64,000 nt of DNA from Actinomadura sp. DC4 (GTDB lineage Bacteria > Actinomycetota > Actinomycetes > Streptosporangiales > Streptosporangiaceae). Each line of letters starts with the position of its first letter. Position 1 is the first letter of the stretch. The stretch covers positions 186,001 through 250,000 of the forward strand of contig NZ_JAUEQY010000004.1 in NCBI RefSeq assembly GCF_030406325.1, read 5' to 3'. The position numbers and the translations under genes were made by a program. Of the stretch, positions 27,729-37,566 are shown piece after piece. Below the pieces are notes generated by a model. That model saw only the letters and a list, made by a program, of their open reading frames with translations, ran no database searches and had not been told where the DNA came from.

Positions 27729-28784
27729 TTGTACGGAGACCAATTCAGGTCACCCGGACGAGACGATCGACAGGACGGCCCGGACCCCCAGCGGGCACCG
27801 TGGGAGACCGGCCCCGCCGCGTCCGCAGGAGACGACGTCAAGGTCGCCGGCGCGCCGAACCCGGTGCCGCCCGGCTTCTACGACGCCGGTGTGTACGAGA
27901 CCACGGCCTACGACCAGCCGGACCCGTACGAGACCACGGCCTACGACCAGCCCGGCGCGCCCGAGGGCGGCGCTGCGGCCGGCCACGGCATGGGCGGAGC
28001 CCCGTACGACACGGCGGCCCCGTACGAGGCCGGCGACCCCTATGAGGCCGGCGCGACGTCGGCCATGCCGCCCTACGGCGGCGGGGACCTGCCTCCGATG
28101 GACGCCGACTTCGAGGGCATGCGCCGCAAGCCGAACACCACGAACAAGCGGCTGATCCGGTTCGCCGCGGTCGCCGCGGCGGTCGCGGTCGTCGGTGGCG
28201 GAGGCGTCGCCTGGGCGGTCACCGGCGGCAGCTCCGACAGCAAGGCCGCGGCCGGTGCCGACGCCGGCGTGCAGGCCCAGGCCAAGATCCCGGCGCCCGC
28301 ACCGCTCACCGACGCGCAGCGCAAGGACGCCGCCGACAAGCGGCGCAAGGAGCTCACGAAGCGGGCCTCGCGCGCCGCCCGCAACCAGGACTTGCGAGTG
28401 CGGCTCGTCGCCAAGGGCACGCCGCCCCCGACGAAGAAGCCCTCGACGGCCCCCGCCGGCGGTGCGGGCGACCCCGTTCCCTCGGGGACGGCACAGCAGA
28501 TCGCGCGGTCGCTGCTGCCCAGCTACGGCTGGAGCCCCAGCTCGCAGTTCGGCTGCCTGGTCAACCTGTGGAACAGAGAGAGCGGCTGGAACACCCACGC
28601 GGCCAACCCCTCGGGCGCGTACGGGATCCCGCAGGCGAAGCCGGGCTCGAAGATGGCCAGCGCCGGCCCGGACTGGCAGAACAACGCCACCACGCAGATC
28701 AAGTGGGGTCTGGGCTACATCAAGGACCGCTACAGCACCCCCTGCGGAGCTTGGGCGCACTCCCAGTCCACGGGCTGGTACTAA
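27729..28784 (+). CDS. Membrane-anchored transglycosylase-like cell-wall protein
   Basis: 351 residues from a TTG at 27729 with GGAAGGA five bases upstream; an in-frame GTG at 27702 has no ribosome site. Cytoplasmic N-terminus with repeats of YETTAYDQP and Pro/Gly/Tyr-rich sequence, a membrane helix (~140-162), a Lys/Arg/Ala helical stretch, then a C-terminal lysozyme/SLT-like domain (~265-351): CLVNLWNRESGWNTHAANPS with the catalytic-type Glu, GAYGIPQAKPGSKMASAG, and end WAHSQSTGWY. Likely cuts or binds peptidoglycan during growth or resuscitation. Paralogue of the gene at 29045. Confidence 0.85.
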   Translation: MYGDQFRSPGRDDRQDGPDPQRAPWETGPAASAGDDVKVAGAPNPVPPGFYDAGVYETTAYDQPDPYETTAYDQPGAPEGGAAAGHGMGGAPYDTAAPYEAGDPYEAGATSAMPPYGGGDLPPMDADFEGMRRKPNTTNKRLIRFAAVAAAVAVVGGGGVAWAVTGGSSDSKAAAGADAGVQAQAKIPAPAPLTDAQRKDAADKRRKELTKRASRAARNQDLRVRLVAKGTPPPTKKPSTAPAGGAGDPVPSGTAQQIARSLLPSYGWSPSSQFGCLVNLWNRESGWNTHAANPSGAYGIPQAKPGSKMASAGPDWQNNATTQIKWGLGYIKDRYSTPCGAWAHSQSTGWY

Positions 28785-28801
28785 GACTTCCCCGATCGAT
28801 C

Positions 28802-28827
28802 GCCGCACGCCCTCCTGGGCGTGCGGC
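28802..28827 (+). terminator. Terminator after the transglycosylase gene
   Basis: 11-bp perfect stem (GCCGCACGCCC/GGGCGTGCGGC) with a TCCT loop, 17 bases after the stop. Confidence 0.8.
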
Positions 28828-28844
28828 CGACGAGAAAGTTGACC

Positions 28845-29039
28845 GTGGGCGACCCCACCACTCGTAGTCTCTCCTGGCCCAAGGCGGCCGCCATCGTCGC
28901 CGGCGTCGGCGTCGCGGCCGGGCTCGCACTGGCCGCACCGGTCCGCGCGGCGTCACCGAGCACCGCCGCCTCGCGGATCGTCCACCACCAGAAGCCGGAC
29001 GGCACACCGAAGAAGCACGAGCCCGTCAGGCGCCGCTGA
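28845..29039 (+). CDS. Small putative secreted protein
   Basis: 64 residues from GTG at 28845 (GAGAAAG upstream). A signal-peptide-like core (WPKAAAIVAGVGVAAGLALA) ends at PVRAA, leaving a basic ~30-residue mature peptide rich in His, Lys and Pro. It starts 17 bases beyond a terminator and converges with the next gene at a 5-base gap. Not recognised; could be spurious, although the hydrophobic profile is convincing. Confidence 0.45.
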   Translation: MGDPTTRSLSWPKAAAIVAGVGVAAGLALAAPVRAASPSTAASRIVHHQKPDGTPKKHEPVRRR

Positions 29040-29044
29040 ACCAC

Positions 29045-29479
29045 TCAGTACCAGCCGGACGTCGAGGCGTGGCCCAGGGCCGCGCACGCGCTGCCGTAGC
29101 GCCGTTCGATGTAACCCATGCCCCACCGGATCTGGGTGGCCGGGCTCGTACGCCAGTCCGCCCCCGCGCTGGACATCTTCGAGCCCGGCAGAGCCTGCGG
29201 GATGCCGTACGCGCCCGACCCGCGGTTGCGGGCGAGGTGGTGCCAGTTGCTCTCGTGCGTCCACAACCGGTCCAGGCAGTGCCACTGCCGCTCGGACCAG
29301 CCGCGCTCCATGAGCAGGGGTACGGCGAGGATCCGGTTCCGTTCGGTGAGCGAGGGCGCGCGTAAGTCGAGCAGCCCGGGATCGCGGTCGGCGTAGGCCC
29401 GCCCGGGCGACCACATGCTCAGCGCGACGGCGCAGCCGATGACTCCGCGGACGGCGATCCGGATCAGTTGTCGACGCAC
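29045..29479 (-). CDS. Secreted transglycosylase-like protein (paralogue)
   Basis: 144 residues from GTG at 29479 (GGGAAGAG upstream). Signal peptide VRRQLIRIAVRGVIGCAVAL...AYA. The mature part is almost entirely an SLT/lysozyme-like domain: CLDRLWTHESNWHHLARNRG (catalytic-type Glu), GAYGIPQALPGSKMSSAGAD, ending LGHASTSGWY. It matches the C-terminal domain of the gene at 27729 motif for motif, but lacks the cytoplasmic and linker parts. Probably a soluble wall-acting version. Confidence 0.82.
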   Translation of the reverse strand: MRRQLIRIAVRGVIGCAVALSMWSPGRAYADRDPGLLDLRAPSLTERNRILAVPLLMERGWSERQWHCLDRLWTHESNWHHLARNRGSGAYGIPQALPGSKMSSAGADWRTSPATQIRWGMGYIERRYGSACAALGHASTSGWY

Positions 29480-29663
29480 AACCGCTCTTCCCTCGGACGG
29501 CCGCCGGGCACCCGTGCGTACTCGCGGCTGCGGCGGGCCGCGCCCACCGGCACGACCCGCCGCCACGCCCTGACACGTTCCGTGCCGTACGCGGGCTGAC
29601 ACCGCTCCGGCGCGCTTCCGTACCCGGGCGTTAACGCCTCTTTGCCGCCTCAGAGGCGGGAGA

Positions 29664-31061
29664 TCAGGAACCGGAGCGCGTCATGGCCAGAGTGTTCAGC
29701 GCCGCGTCGAGCTGCTCGACCGTCAGCTCGCCGCGTTCGACGAGGCCGCGCTCCAGCACGACCTGGCGGATGGTCTTGCGCTCGGCGAGCGCGTGTTTGG
29801 CCACGGCCGCCGCCTCCTCGTAGCCGATGTAGCGCGTGAGCGGCGTGACGATGGACGGGGAGGACTCGGCGTACTCCTCGCAGCGCCGTACGTCGGCCTC
29901 GATGCCGTCGACGCACCGGTCGGCGAAGACCCGCGAGACGCCTGCAAGCAGGCGCAGCGACTCCAGGAGGTTGCGCGCCATCATCGGCATCATCACGTTG
30001 AGCTCGAAGGTGCCGGCGGCGCCACCGAAGCCGATCGCGGCGTCGTTGCCGATGACCTGCGCGGCGACCTGGCACACCGCCTCGGGGATGACCGGGTTGA
30101 CCTTGCCGGGCATGATCGAGGAGCCGGGCTGAAGCTCGGGCAGGCGGATCTCGCCGAGGCCGGCGCGCGGGCCGGAGTTCATCAGCCGGAAGTCGTTCGC
30201 GATCTTGACGAGGCTCGCCGCGATGGTCCGCAGCACACCGCTGGTCTCCACGAGGGCGTCGCGCGCGCCCTGGGCCTCGAAGTGGTTGCGCGCCTCCCTG
30301 AGCGGCAGGCCGGTCTCGCGCGCCAGCTCGGCGATGACACGCCCGGCGAAACCGGGAGGGGTGTTCAGGCCGGTCCCGACGGCGGTGCCGCCGAGCGGCA
30401 GCTCGGCCAGCCGGGGCACGGCCGCGTTGAGGCGCTCCACCGCGTACTTGACCTGCGTTGCGTACCCGCCGAACTCCTGGCCGAGCGTGACCGGGGTGGC
30501 GTCCATCAAGTGCGTACGGCCGGCCTTGACGACCGGGGCGAACTCGACCGCCTTGCGGTTCAGCGCGCCTTCGAGGTGGCGGAGCGCCGGGACCAGCTCA
30601 TCGATCACCAGGCCCATGGCGGCGATGTGGATCGAGGTGGGGAACACGTCGTTGGACGACTGCGAGGCGTTGACGTGGTCGTTCGGGTGGACGGGCCGGC
30701 CGAGACGCTCCTCGGCCAGTGTCGAGATGACCTCGTTGGCGTTCATGTTGGAGGAGGTGCCGGAGCCGGTCTGGAAGACGTCGACCGGGAAGTGCTCGTC
30801 GTACTCTCCGTTCACGACGTCCAGCGCGGCCTTCTCGATCGCGTCCGCCACCGTCTTGTCGAGCACGCCGAGCTCGGCGTTGACGCGGGCGGCGATGGCC
30901 TTGACGCGGGCGAGGGCCGCGATCTGCGTGCGCTCCAGGCGCTGCCCGGAGATGGGGAAGTTCTCCACCGCGCGTTGTGTCTGCGCCTGCCACTTGGCCC
31001 AGGCGGGGAGGCGTACCTCTCCCATGGAGTCGTGCTCGACCCGGTGGCTCTGTTCGGACAT
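29664..31061 (-). CDS. fumC: Fumarate hydratase, class II
   Basis: 465 residues. Reversible hydration of fumarate to malate (TCA cycle), metal-independent homotetramer. Superfamily signatures: [13 protein letters not shown], the TH pair in [18 protein letters not shown], and the mobile loop [16 protein letters not shown] with the catalytic Ser. ATG at 31061 with GGGAGG nine bases upstream; a much longer frame upstream is spurious. A class I fumarase is also encoded at 37697. Confidence 0.96.
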   Translation of the reverse strand: MSEQSHRVEHDSMGEVRLPAWAKWQAQTQRAVENFPISGQRLERTQIAALARVKAIAARVNAELGVLDKTVADAIEKAALDVVNGEYDEHFPVDVFQTGSGTSSNMNANEVISTLAEERLGRPVHPNDHVNASQSSNDVFPTSIHIAAMGLVIDELVPALRHLEGALNRKAVEFAPVVKAGRTHLMDATPVTLGQEFGGYATQVKYAVERLNAAVPRLAELPLGGTAVGTGLNTPPGFAGRVIAELARETGLPLREARNHFEAQGARDALVETSGVLRTIAASLVKIANDFRLMNSGPRAGLGEIRLPELQPGSSIMPGKVNPVIPEAVCQVAAQVIGNDAAIGFGGAAGTFELNVMMPMMARNLLESLRLLAGVSRVFADRCVDGIEADVRRCEEYAESSPSIVTPLTRYIGYEEAAAVAKHALAERKTIRQVVLERGLVERGELTVEQLDAALNTLAMTRSGS

Positions 31062-31150
31062 CGGCGTGCCTCCCAGAAATAGCTGTGCGCGGTCATCTTC
31101 GACTGTAGGCGTCTGAAAGATCGTCGCCCTGCCGGGGTGTACCCGCGGAC

Positions 31151-32572
31151 TCAGCCGTAGACGCCCGCGAACCAGGCGACCGGACCGCCGCCGGCCGTCG
31201 GGCCGGGGTGGACGCGGACGCGGACCCGCGCGGGGGAGGCGCTCGCCGGCAGCCGGAGCGGATGGGGCGTCGCGGCGTTCGCGACACACGTGCCGCGGAT
31301 GAGCGAGGCCGGGTCGCCCAGCGCGTAGGCGGTGAAGGTCAGGCGGTGCGGCCCGGCCGGGCAGGTCACGACGACCGAGACCCGCGCGGAGCGGCCGTCG
31401 CCGCCGGTGAGACGGAGGGTCAGCGCCGAGGTGGCGGGCCAGGTGCCGCCGCCGCGTGCCAGCCGGCTGGCCGGCCGGGCCCCGGGCGTGCCGCCGATCG
31501 TCGCGGGCAGCGGGCCCGCCTGCGGCGGCGTGGTCCGCGGCGCGGCGCTGGCCGTGGGCGACGGCGTGTGCGGCGCCTGGTCGCCGGAGTAGCGCGCCGG
31601 CGCGCCCTTGACGCCCGTCAGCACGCCGAGGCCGATGGCCAGGGCCAGCACGCCGACCGTGACGACGGGCACCACCACGGCCCGCTCGGCGAGGCGGTCG
31701 GCGAGCGTACGGCGTGAACGCTGCCGCGCTTCGGGAGGCGCGGGCGGCCGGGCGAGGAGGGCGAGCAGCCCGGCGGCGCGCTCCGCGTCGAACCGGCGTG
31801 CCGGGTCCTTGGTCAGCAGGCCGCCGAGGACCGGGCGCAGCGGGCCGGCGCGTGACGGCTCGGCGGGCTCGCTGGTGACCAGCGCGCTCAGCGTGGCCAT
31901 CGCGGTCTCGTAGTCGTACGGCGGGCGGCCCTCGACGGCGGCGTAGAGCGTCGCGCCGAGCGACCACAGGTCGGAGGAGGGGGAGGCGGGCTCGCCGCGC
32001 GCCACCTCGGGCGCGACGTACGCGGGGGAGCCCATGAACGTGCCCGTCTGGGTCAGCGTCGTGGCGCCCTCGTACGTCGCGATGCCGAAGTCGGTGAGGA
32101 CCACACGGCCGGAGTCCTCCAGCAGCACGTTGCTCGGTTTCACGTCACGGTGGACGATGCCGGCATCGTGCGCGGCGCGGAGCGCGTCCAGCAACTGCAC
32201 GCCGATCTCCGCGACGCGCCGCGGGGAGATCGGGCCGTCGTTGACGAAGACGTCCTCCAGCGACCGCGCCGCGACGTACTCCATGATCAGCCAGGGCCGG
32301 GAGTCCTCGACGACGACGTCGAAGATGGAGATCAGCCCGGGATGCCGCAGCCTGCCGGCGGCGAGCGCCTCGCGGTCGGTGCGGCGGAGGAGGTTCATCC
32401 GCTCGCGGTGGCCGAGGCTCGGCGGAAGGTGCATCTCCTTGACCGCGACCTCGCGGTCCTCGTGCTCGTCGTAGGCCCACCAGACCACTCCCATGCCGCC
32501 CCGGCCGATCTGTCTGATGAGCCGGTAGCGGCCGGAGAGCAAGCGATCCCGCAACTCGGCCACGATGCGCAA
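31151..32572 (-). CDS. Membrane Ser/Thr protein kinase (Hanks type)
   Basis: 473 residues. Kinase domain ~14-270: glycine loop [13 protein letters not shown] Lys in EVAVKEMHL, catalytic [24 protein letters not shown], and the APE-like [10 protein letters not shown]. Membrane helix ~300-322 ([20 protein letters not shown]), then a ~150-residue extracytoplasmic part: Thr/Pro linker plus a beta-rich domain, no PASTA repeats. The start is either TTG at 32572 (AGG upstream) or GTG at 32563. Divergent from a second kinase. Confidence 0.88.
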   Translation of the reverse strand: MRIVAELRDRLLSGRYRLIRQIGRGGMGVVWWAYDEHEDREVAVKEMHLPPSLGHRERMNLLRRTDREALAAGRLRHPGLISIFDVVVEDSRPWLIMEYVAARSLEDVFVNDGPISPRRVAEIGVQLLDALRAAHDAGIVHRDVKPSNVLLEDSGRVVLTDFGIATYEGATTLTQTGTFMGSPAYVAPEVARGEPASPSSDLWSLGATLYAAVEGRPPYDYETAMATLSALVTSEPAEPSRAGPLRPVLGGLLTKDPARRFDAERAAGLLALLARPPAPPEARQRSRRTLADRLAERAVVVPVVTVGVLALAIGLGVLTGVKGAPARYSGDQAPHTPSPTASAAPRTTPPQAGPLPATIGGTPGARPASRLARGGGTWPATSALTLRLTGGDGRSARVSVVVTCPAGPHRLTFTAYALGDPASLIRGTCVANAATPHPLRLPASASPARVRVRVHPGPTAGGGPVAWFAGVYG

Positions 32573-32683
32573 GATACCTGGGAGATGTTAACTCCGGTAT
32601 CTCGATCTTTATCGTCCCTTGCATGGGGGATGACCTAATCGCAGGATCGGAGTTTGGGGACCAGAGTCGAAAGAGGTTTCCGG

Positions 32684-33892
32684 ATGGCGACATCTCCGGC
32701 GTCCGCGGATGGGGTCCTGCCCTCCGGCGTACGGCCGTTGCGCTCGGGCGACCCCGCCCGTATCGGCGGCCACCGGCTCCTGGGCAGGCTCGGATCCGGC
32801 GGGATGGGCGTCGTCTACCTGGGCGAGGACCCGCTCGGCGGGTTCGTGGCGGTCAAGGCCGCGCACGCCGGGGACGAGGAGTCGCGCCTGCGCCTGGCGG
32901 CCGAGGCCGCCTGTATCGGCCGGGTGCCCACCGCCTTTACGGCCCGCCTCCTCGCCGACGGCACGGCGCGCACACCGCCGTACATCGTGACGGAGTACGT
33001 CGAGGGCCGGTCGCTGGCCGACATCGTTCGTAAGGACGGCCCGCTCCCGCCGGAGCAGCTCCTCGCACTCGCGGCGGGCGTCGCGCGGGCGCTGGCCGCG
33101 ATCCACGAGGCCGGGGTCGTCCATCGCGACCTCAAGCCGCCGAACGTCCTGATGACCCCCACCGGCCCCCGCCTGATCGACTTCGGCATCGGGCAGGAGG
33201 TGGGCGCGGCGGGCGGCCCGACCGAGCCCGGCATGGTCGTCGGCAGCCCGGGATGGATCCCGCCGGAACGCCTCGGCCGGCGGCCCGCGACGCCCGCGTC
33301 CGACGTCTTCGGCTGGGGGTGCCTGGTCGCGTACGCCGCGACGGGCCGCAACGCGTTCGGCGAAGGGGACCCCGACGAACTCGCGCACCGGGTCATGCGA
33401 GAGCCGCCCGAGCTGGAGGGCGTCGGCGGTCCACTGCGCGACCTGATGGAGGAGTCGCTCGCCAAGGACCCGGCGGCCCGGCCGTCCGCCTCGGAGCTGC
33501 TCGGGCTGCTCGGCGTCGGCGGGCCCGCCGGTCCGCGCCGCTCGGGCACGCGGGAGATGCCGGCCGTACGCCGGCGGCGGTGGCCGCCGGCTCCGGCGGG
33601 CGCGCTGGCCGCCGCGGCGGTCGCGGTCGCCGCCGTGATCGTCGTCATCGTGGTCGTGGCGGCCGGGGGCCACCACGGCGCGCCCGCCGTCCCGCCTGCG
33701 GGCGTGACGCGAGCGACGCCGTCGGGCAATGAGGCCGCCACGCACCGCGCGCCCGTCGCCGCGCACCCGCGCACGGCGCGCTCGACCGTGACGCCGCGCC
33801 CGAGGACGGTCACGACGACCCCCGCGAACGGCAAGGGCAAGGGGAACGGCAAGGCCAAGGGGAAGGGAAAGAAGGGCAAGGGCCCCGGCTGA
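32684..33892 (+). CDS. Membrane Ser/Thr protein kinase with Lys/Gly tail
   Basis: 402 residues. Kinase domain ~26-280: LGSGGMGVVYLG, VAVKAAHAG, HRDLKPPNVLMTP, LIDFGIGQEVG, GSPGWIPPERLG. Membrane helix ~298-322 made almost wholly of Ala/Val/Ile. The short outside part is Thr/Pro/Arg-rich and ends in a Lys/Gly repeat tail (NGKGKGNGKAKGKGKKGKGP), perhaps binding anionic wall polymers. ATG at 32684 with AAAGAGG upstream. Shares a 111-bp promoter region with the divergent kinase. Confidence 0.87.
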   Translation: MATSPASADGVLPSGVRPLRSGDPARIGGHRLLGRLGSGGMGVVYLGEDPLGGFVAVKAAHAGDEESRLRLAAEAACIGRVPTAFTARLLADGTARTPPYIVTEYVEGRSLADIVRKDGPLPPEQLLALAAGVARALAAIHEAGVVHRDLKPPNVLMTPTGPRLIDFGIGQEVGAAGGPTEPGMVVGSPGWIPPERLGRRPATPASDVFGWGCLVAYAATGRNAFGEGDPDELAHRVMREPPELEGVGGPLRDLMEESLAKDPAARPSASELLGLLGVGGPAGPRRSGTREMPAVRRRRWPPAPAGALAAAAVAVAAVIVVIVVVAAGGHHGAPAVPPAGVTRATPSGNEAATHRAPVAAHPRTARSTVTPRPRTVTTTPANGKGKGNGKAKGKGKKGKGPG

Positions 33893-34305
33893 GCGGCCGG
33901 ATGCCGGCCGTTAGAGCCTGGCAGAAAAGGGAGGCTGCAAAGCCTCGCGTCGGGCGGCCCGGTCCGGGCGTGCGAAGGCGGACACGATGGCGTCGCTGAC
34001 GGCCTCCAGGTGGCGGGCGCCCCCGTGGCCGGGGATGAGACGGTCGGTCGGGTGAGTGACCACCCGGCCCTGTCTCGAATCCCCGTTCGCAGCGAGCGGC
34101 GTCTTGCAAGGCGGAGGAGGGAGTCGGTCTGGTTCGGCCGACGACAACGCGGCGAGGCGTCGTCGCGCAGCCGGATGGCCGGACTTCGAGACAGGCCCTG
34201 GCCGCCGGGCAGGGTCCATCCATCCATCCACCCAGACAGGCGTTGCCGCCGTTGTGACCGGACGTCTCCGGGGCACTGAGCCGGCCCATCGGGCGGCTCG
34301 CCGCG
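33893..34305. other. 413-bp non-coding region containing a MITE-like repeat
   Basis: No credible gene. It holds copy A of the dispersed repeat (34070-34194); the rest shows no recognised signal. Confidence 0.5.
34070..34194 (-). repeat. MITE-like dispersed repeat, copy A
   Basis: 125 bp bounded by CTGTCTCGAA (34070) and its inverse TTCGAGACAG (34185-34194). Internal blocks, read on the reverse strand (CTGCGCGACG, CGCCTCGCCGCGTTGTCGTC, TCCTCCGCCTTGC, GCCGCTCG, CGAACGG), occur in the same order in copy B at 57075. No open frame. Non-autonomous element or extragenic repeat family. Confidence 0.75.
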
Positions 34306-34998
34306 TCATCTCGGCCCGGGGCCGCCGAGCCGGAAGACCCGGGACCAGCGGATCGGCCGGCCGACGAGACGGTCGCGCTCGCCGTCGCCGGACGGCCGCG
34401 TGCTCCCGGTGACCGTGGCGGGCGCCAGGATCCGTACGCCGTCGAGTTCGCCGCCGCGCAGCGGCGTCAGGTAGAAGCGGGGGAGGTCGCGCGCCGTGGT
34501 CGAGGCCCCGGCGGCGGGGATGACGGCCGTGCCGGCCGACGGCCGGTCGAGGTACGCCTGGGAGAACCGCCCGGCCGGGCGGAGTCCGCGGATCGGGACG
34601 TGCCGGGGCCACCGGCCGCCCGGGAGGCTCAGGCCGAGCGGATCCAGGGACTCGGTGTGCGGCAGGTCGCGTACCCCCGGTGCCGGTGATCCTCCGCGTC
34701 GCGTGCCCAGGATGAACCGGTACGCGATCGGCCGGTACGCGGGAACCCGCCCAGGCGGCCGGCGGAGCAGGGTGCGGACCGAGCGGTCCCGGTCCGTCAT
34801 GGCGAGGGAGTCGCCGAGCAGACCACGCGCCGTCGCCGGGCCGGACCGGTGCCGGAGGACCTGCCGGACGGTGATCTCGTCCTGGCAGGCCTGCCCGAAC
34901 GCGGGCCAGTGCGCGGCGACGCGGTCGTCGAGGGCCGGCTCTCCCCGCTCGGCGAGCAGGTGCACCTCGTCCGCCATGACCTTCCCGTCCTGCGGCAC
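34306..34998 (-). pseudogene. Decayed beta-lactamase-family (EstB-like) serine hydrolase
   Basis: An open 230-codon stretch resembles the middle and end of class C beta-lactamase-like esterases: AHWPAFG...EITVRQVLRHRSG, a residual AYRPIAYRFILG (YxN-type region) and GTAVIPAAGASTTARDLPRF with LRGGELDGVRILAPATV. The N-terminal part with the SxxK nucleophile is missing or degenerate (only GKVMADEVHLLAERGE remains), no start with a ribosome site exists, and the middle is shortened. It follows the MocR gene on the same strand. Most likely a remnant; activity is improbable. Confidence 0.55.
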
Positions 34999-35049
34999 GC
35001 GGAGCCGGGCGGCGGCTCCCCGCGCGCGGACGAGCTCCAGCGCCGGCGG

Positions 35050-36468
35050 TCACGCGGTCTCGATGGCCGAGGCGAGGAGGCCGACGGCCTCGGTGAGGCG
35101 GTGCTCGGTGAGGCGCGCGTAGCCGACGACGATCGCGGGCGGGCCCGGGTGCCGTACGCGCATGGGGGTGACGCCCTCGATCGCGACGCCGAGCTCGGCG
35201 GCTCGCGTGACCACACGCGTCTCCTCGCAGGCCTCCGGCAGCTCGGCGTACGCGTGCAGGCCGGCCGACACGCCGTGTATACGTACGGCGGGCAGCCGGG
35301 CGCGGAGGGCCGCCACGAAGGCGTCGCGCCGGGCCCGGTACTTGCGTCGCATCAGGCGCAGGTGCCGCGCGTGGTCGCCGCCGGCGATCAGGTGGGCCAG
35401 GACGTGCTGGTCGAGCACTGACGAGCCGAGGTCGTGCAGGGCACGCGCCGCGCGCAGGCGTACGGCCAGCCACGGCGGCGCGACCGCCCAGCCAAGCCGC
35501 AGCGCGGGGGACAGCGCCTTGCTCACCGACCCGGCGAGCACCACCCGCTCGGGCGCGAGTCCCTGCAGGCAGCCGACCGGATCGCGGTCGTAGCGGAACT
35601 CCCCGTCGTAGTCGTCCTCAATGATCAGCGCGTCGACCGCGCGCGCCCATTCGACGAGGGCGGCGCGGCGGCGGGGCGACAGCACCACCCCGGTCGGGAA
35701 CTGGTGCGCCGGCGTGACCAGGACCGCCCGCGCCCCCGTACGGGCGAGCGCGCCGACGTCGATGCCCTCCTCGTCCACGGGCACGCCGGCCATCTCGACT
35801 CCGGTGGCCCGGATCATCGGGATCTGGTGATGGCCCAGCGGGTCCTCGACCGCGAGCACGCGGTGTCCCTCCTCGATGAGGATCCTGGGGACGACCGCGA
35901 GCATCTGGGCGACTCCCGCCGTGATCACGATCTCGTCCGGGTCGGTCACGGCGGCCCGTACGCGGGCCAGGTGGCCGGCCAGCGCGGTCCGCAGCGCCGG
36001 CACGCCGGCCGGGTCCGGGTAGTTCAGTGCGGAGTGGGGGAGTTCGCGCAGGACGTCGCGCACCGCAGCGGTCCAGCGTTCGCGGGGGAATGAGGCCAGG
36101 TCCGGCTTGCCGGGCCGCAGGTCGTAGACGATGCCGGGCGGGTCGGCCGGGCCCGCGTCCGTCCCCGCGGCGAACCGCAGCGCGCGCCGGTGGGCCTCGC
36201 TGGTCGGCTCCGGCGCCCGTACGGCGGGAAAGGGCGCGACGCGGGTGCCGTCGCCCTGCCGGGACAGGATGAACCCCTCGGCGACGAGCTGCTCGTACGC
36301 GGTGACGACCACGCCACGGGACACCTCGAGGTCACCGGCCAGGTCGCGGCTGGAGGGCAGCCGGTCGCCCGGTGAGAGGCGGCCGTCCCGTACGGCGGCG
36401 CGGAGCTCGTCGGCGAGCTGGCCGGCCAGCCGCCCGGCGGCGCGGTCCAGCGTCACGTGCAGATCCAT
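35050..36468 (-). CDS. MocR/PdxR-type regulator (GntR HTH plus aminotransferase fold)
   Basis: 472 residues. GntR winged helix 1-75 (SPGDRLPSSRDLAGDLEVSR) fused to a fold-type I aminotransferase domain with PLP Lys in SVSKALSPALRLGW and Asp in ALIIEDDYDGEFRYD. Such proteins use PLP or an adduct as ligand, and many control vitamin B6 or small-molecule transport. ATG at 36468 with GAGGA upstream. Divergent from an EamA transporter, its probable target, with three AATGGTC-type half-sites between them. Confidence 0.92.
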   Translation of the reverse strand: MDLHVTLDRAAGRLAGQLADELRAAVRDGRLSPGDRLPSSRDLAGDLEVSRGVVVTAYEQLVAEGFILSRQGDGTRVAPFPAVRAPEPTSEAHRRALRFAAGTDAGPADPPGIVYDLRPGKPDLASFPRERWTAAVRDVLRELPHSALNYPDPAGVPALRTALAGHLARVRAAVTDPDEIVITAGVAQMLAVVPRILIEEGHRVLAVEDPLGHHQIPMIRATGVEMAGVPVDEEGIDVGALARTGARAVLVTPAHQFPTGVVLSPRRRAALVEWARAVDALIIEDDYDGEFRYDRDPVGCLQGLAPERVVLAGSVSKALSPALRLGWAVAPPWLAVRLRAARALHDLGSSVLDQHVLAHLIAGGDHARHLRLMRRKYRARRDAFVAALRARLPAVRIHGVSAGLHAYAELPEACEETRVVTRAAELGVAIEGVTPMRVRHPGPPAIVVGYARLTEHRLTEAVGLLASAIETA

Positions 36469-36483
36469 GAGGAGTCCTCGGGT

Positions 36484-36531
36484 AATGGTCCTCTGTCTTC
36501 GGCCCGCAATGGTCTTCGTGCTAGGGCCATT
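36484..36531. promoter_or_regulatory. MocR-type operator: two direct AATGGTC and one inverted half-site
   Basis: AATGGTC at 36484-36490 and 36508-36514 (24-bp period), then GGCCATT (36525-36531), an inverted near-copy. MocR regulators commonly bind direct repeats plus an inverted one in the divergent promoter region. Confidence 0.5.
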
Positions 36532-36552
36532 GGCCTCATAGCGTCTCAGCCC

Positions 36553-37566
36553 ATGGGGCAGACCACCAGTATCCGGGGCATCGTTCAGGCCGCCGTGACC
36601 ATGACGATCGTCGGCACGCTCACCGCGGTGTCCGCCACGATCTCCGACTTCCCGGTGTACGGCGGGCAGGCCGTGCGGTACGCCGTGGCGGCGGTGATCC
36701 TGCTGACCGTGGTGCGCCTGCGGGCGAAGCCGCGGCGGGAGAAGACGGCGCGCTGGGAGTGGCCGCTCATCACGCTGCTCGCGGCGACGGGTCTCGCGGG
36801 GTTCAACGTCTGCATCGTCGAGGGCACCAGGTACACGAGCCCGGCCACGATCGGGACCGTCGTCGGCTCCGTGCCGATCGTGCTCGCGATCGCCGCGCCG
36901 CTGATGGCCGGCCGGCGGCCCGCGCCGCGCATCGTCGGGGCGGCGTTCGTCGTCACGGCCGGGGCGAGCGTGGCGAACGGCCTGGGCGGCGGGAGCCTGC
37001 CCGGGTTCCTGCTGGCGCTCGGCGCGCTGGCCGGCGAGGTGTGCTTCTCGCTGCTGGCCCTCCCGCTGCTGCCGCGGCTCGGCGCGATCCGGGTATCGGC
37101 CTACTCGGTCACGGCGTCGGTGCCGATGCTCCTCGTCACGGGCCTGTTCGTGGACGGCGGCGACGTGCTGCGCGTGCCCAGCCTCAGTGAGGCGGCCGGG
37201 CTCGCGTACCTCTCGCTCGTGGTCACGGCGGGTGCGTTCCTCTTCTGGTACGACGCGCTGGGCCGGATCGGCGCGGACCGTGCCGGGCTGTTCGCCGGGC
37301 TGATCCCGGTCAGCGCGGTGCTGACCACGATGGCGCTCGGCCTGCGTACGCCGGGCACGGCGGAACTCACCGGCGCCCTGCTGGTCGGGCTCGGTGTGGT
37401 CGTCGGGCTCACGCGGTCAGCGGATCGGCCACTCGCGGTTGCTGCCCCGGCGGACCATGACGATCCAGCCCACGACGAAGCCGGTGACGATCAGCACGCC
37501 GACCACGAGCATCACCACATAGATGGCCGCGGCGTTGCCAAAGACACCGCTGATCAGAACATTTGA
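36553..37566 (+). CDS. EamA/DMT family transporter
   Basis: 337 residues with ten membrane helices in two EamA halves (first ending with [20 protein letters not shown]; second with [20 protein letters not shown] and [14 protein letters not shown]). Probably a metabolite exporter or uptake carrier controlled by the divergent MocR protein. ATG at 36553. The domain ends near residue 300; the last ~38 residues are a His/Asp-rich tail produced by reading antisense through the small gene at 37417, so the natural stop may have been lost. Confidence 0.88.
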   Translation: MGQTTSIRGIVQAAVTMTIVGTLTAVSATISDFPVYGGQAVRYAVAAVILLTVVRLRAKPRREKTARWEWPLITLLAATGLAGFNVCIVEGTRYTSPATIGTVVGSVPIVLAIAAPLMAGRRPAPRIVGAAFVVTAGASVANGLGGGSLPGFLLALGALAGEVCFSLLALPLLPRLGAIRVSAYSVTASVPMLLVTGLFVDGGDVLRVPSLSEAAGLAYLSLVVTAGAFLFWYDALGRIGADRAGLFAGLIPVSAVLTTMALGLRTPGTAELTGALLVGLGVVVGLTRSADRPLAVAAPADHDDPAHDEAGDDQHADHEHHHIDGRGVAKDTADQNI

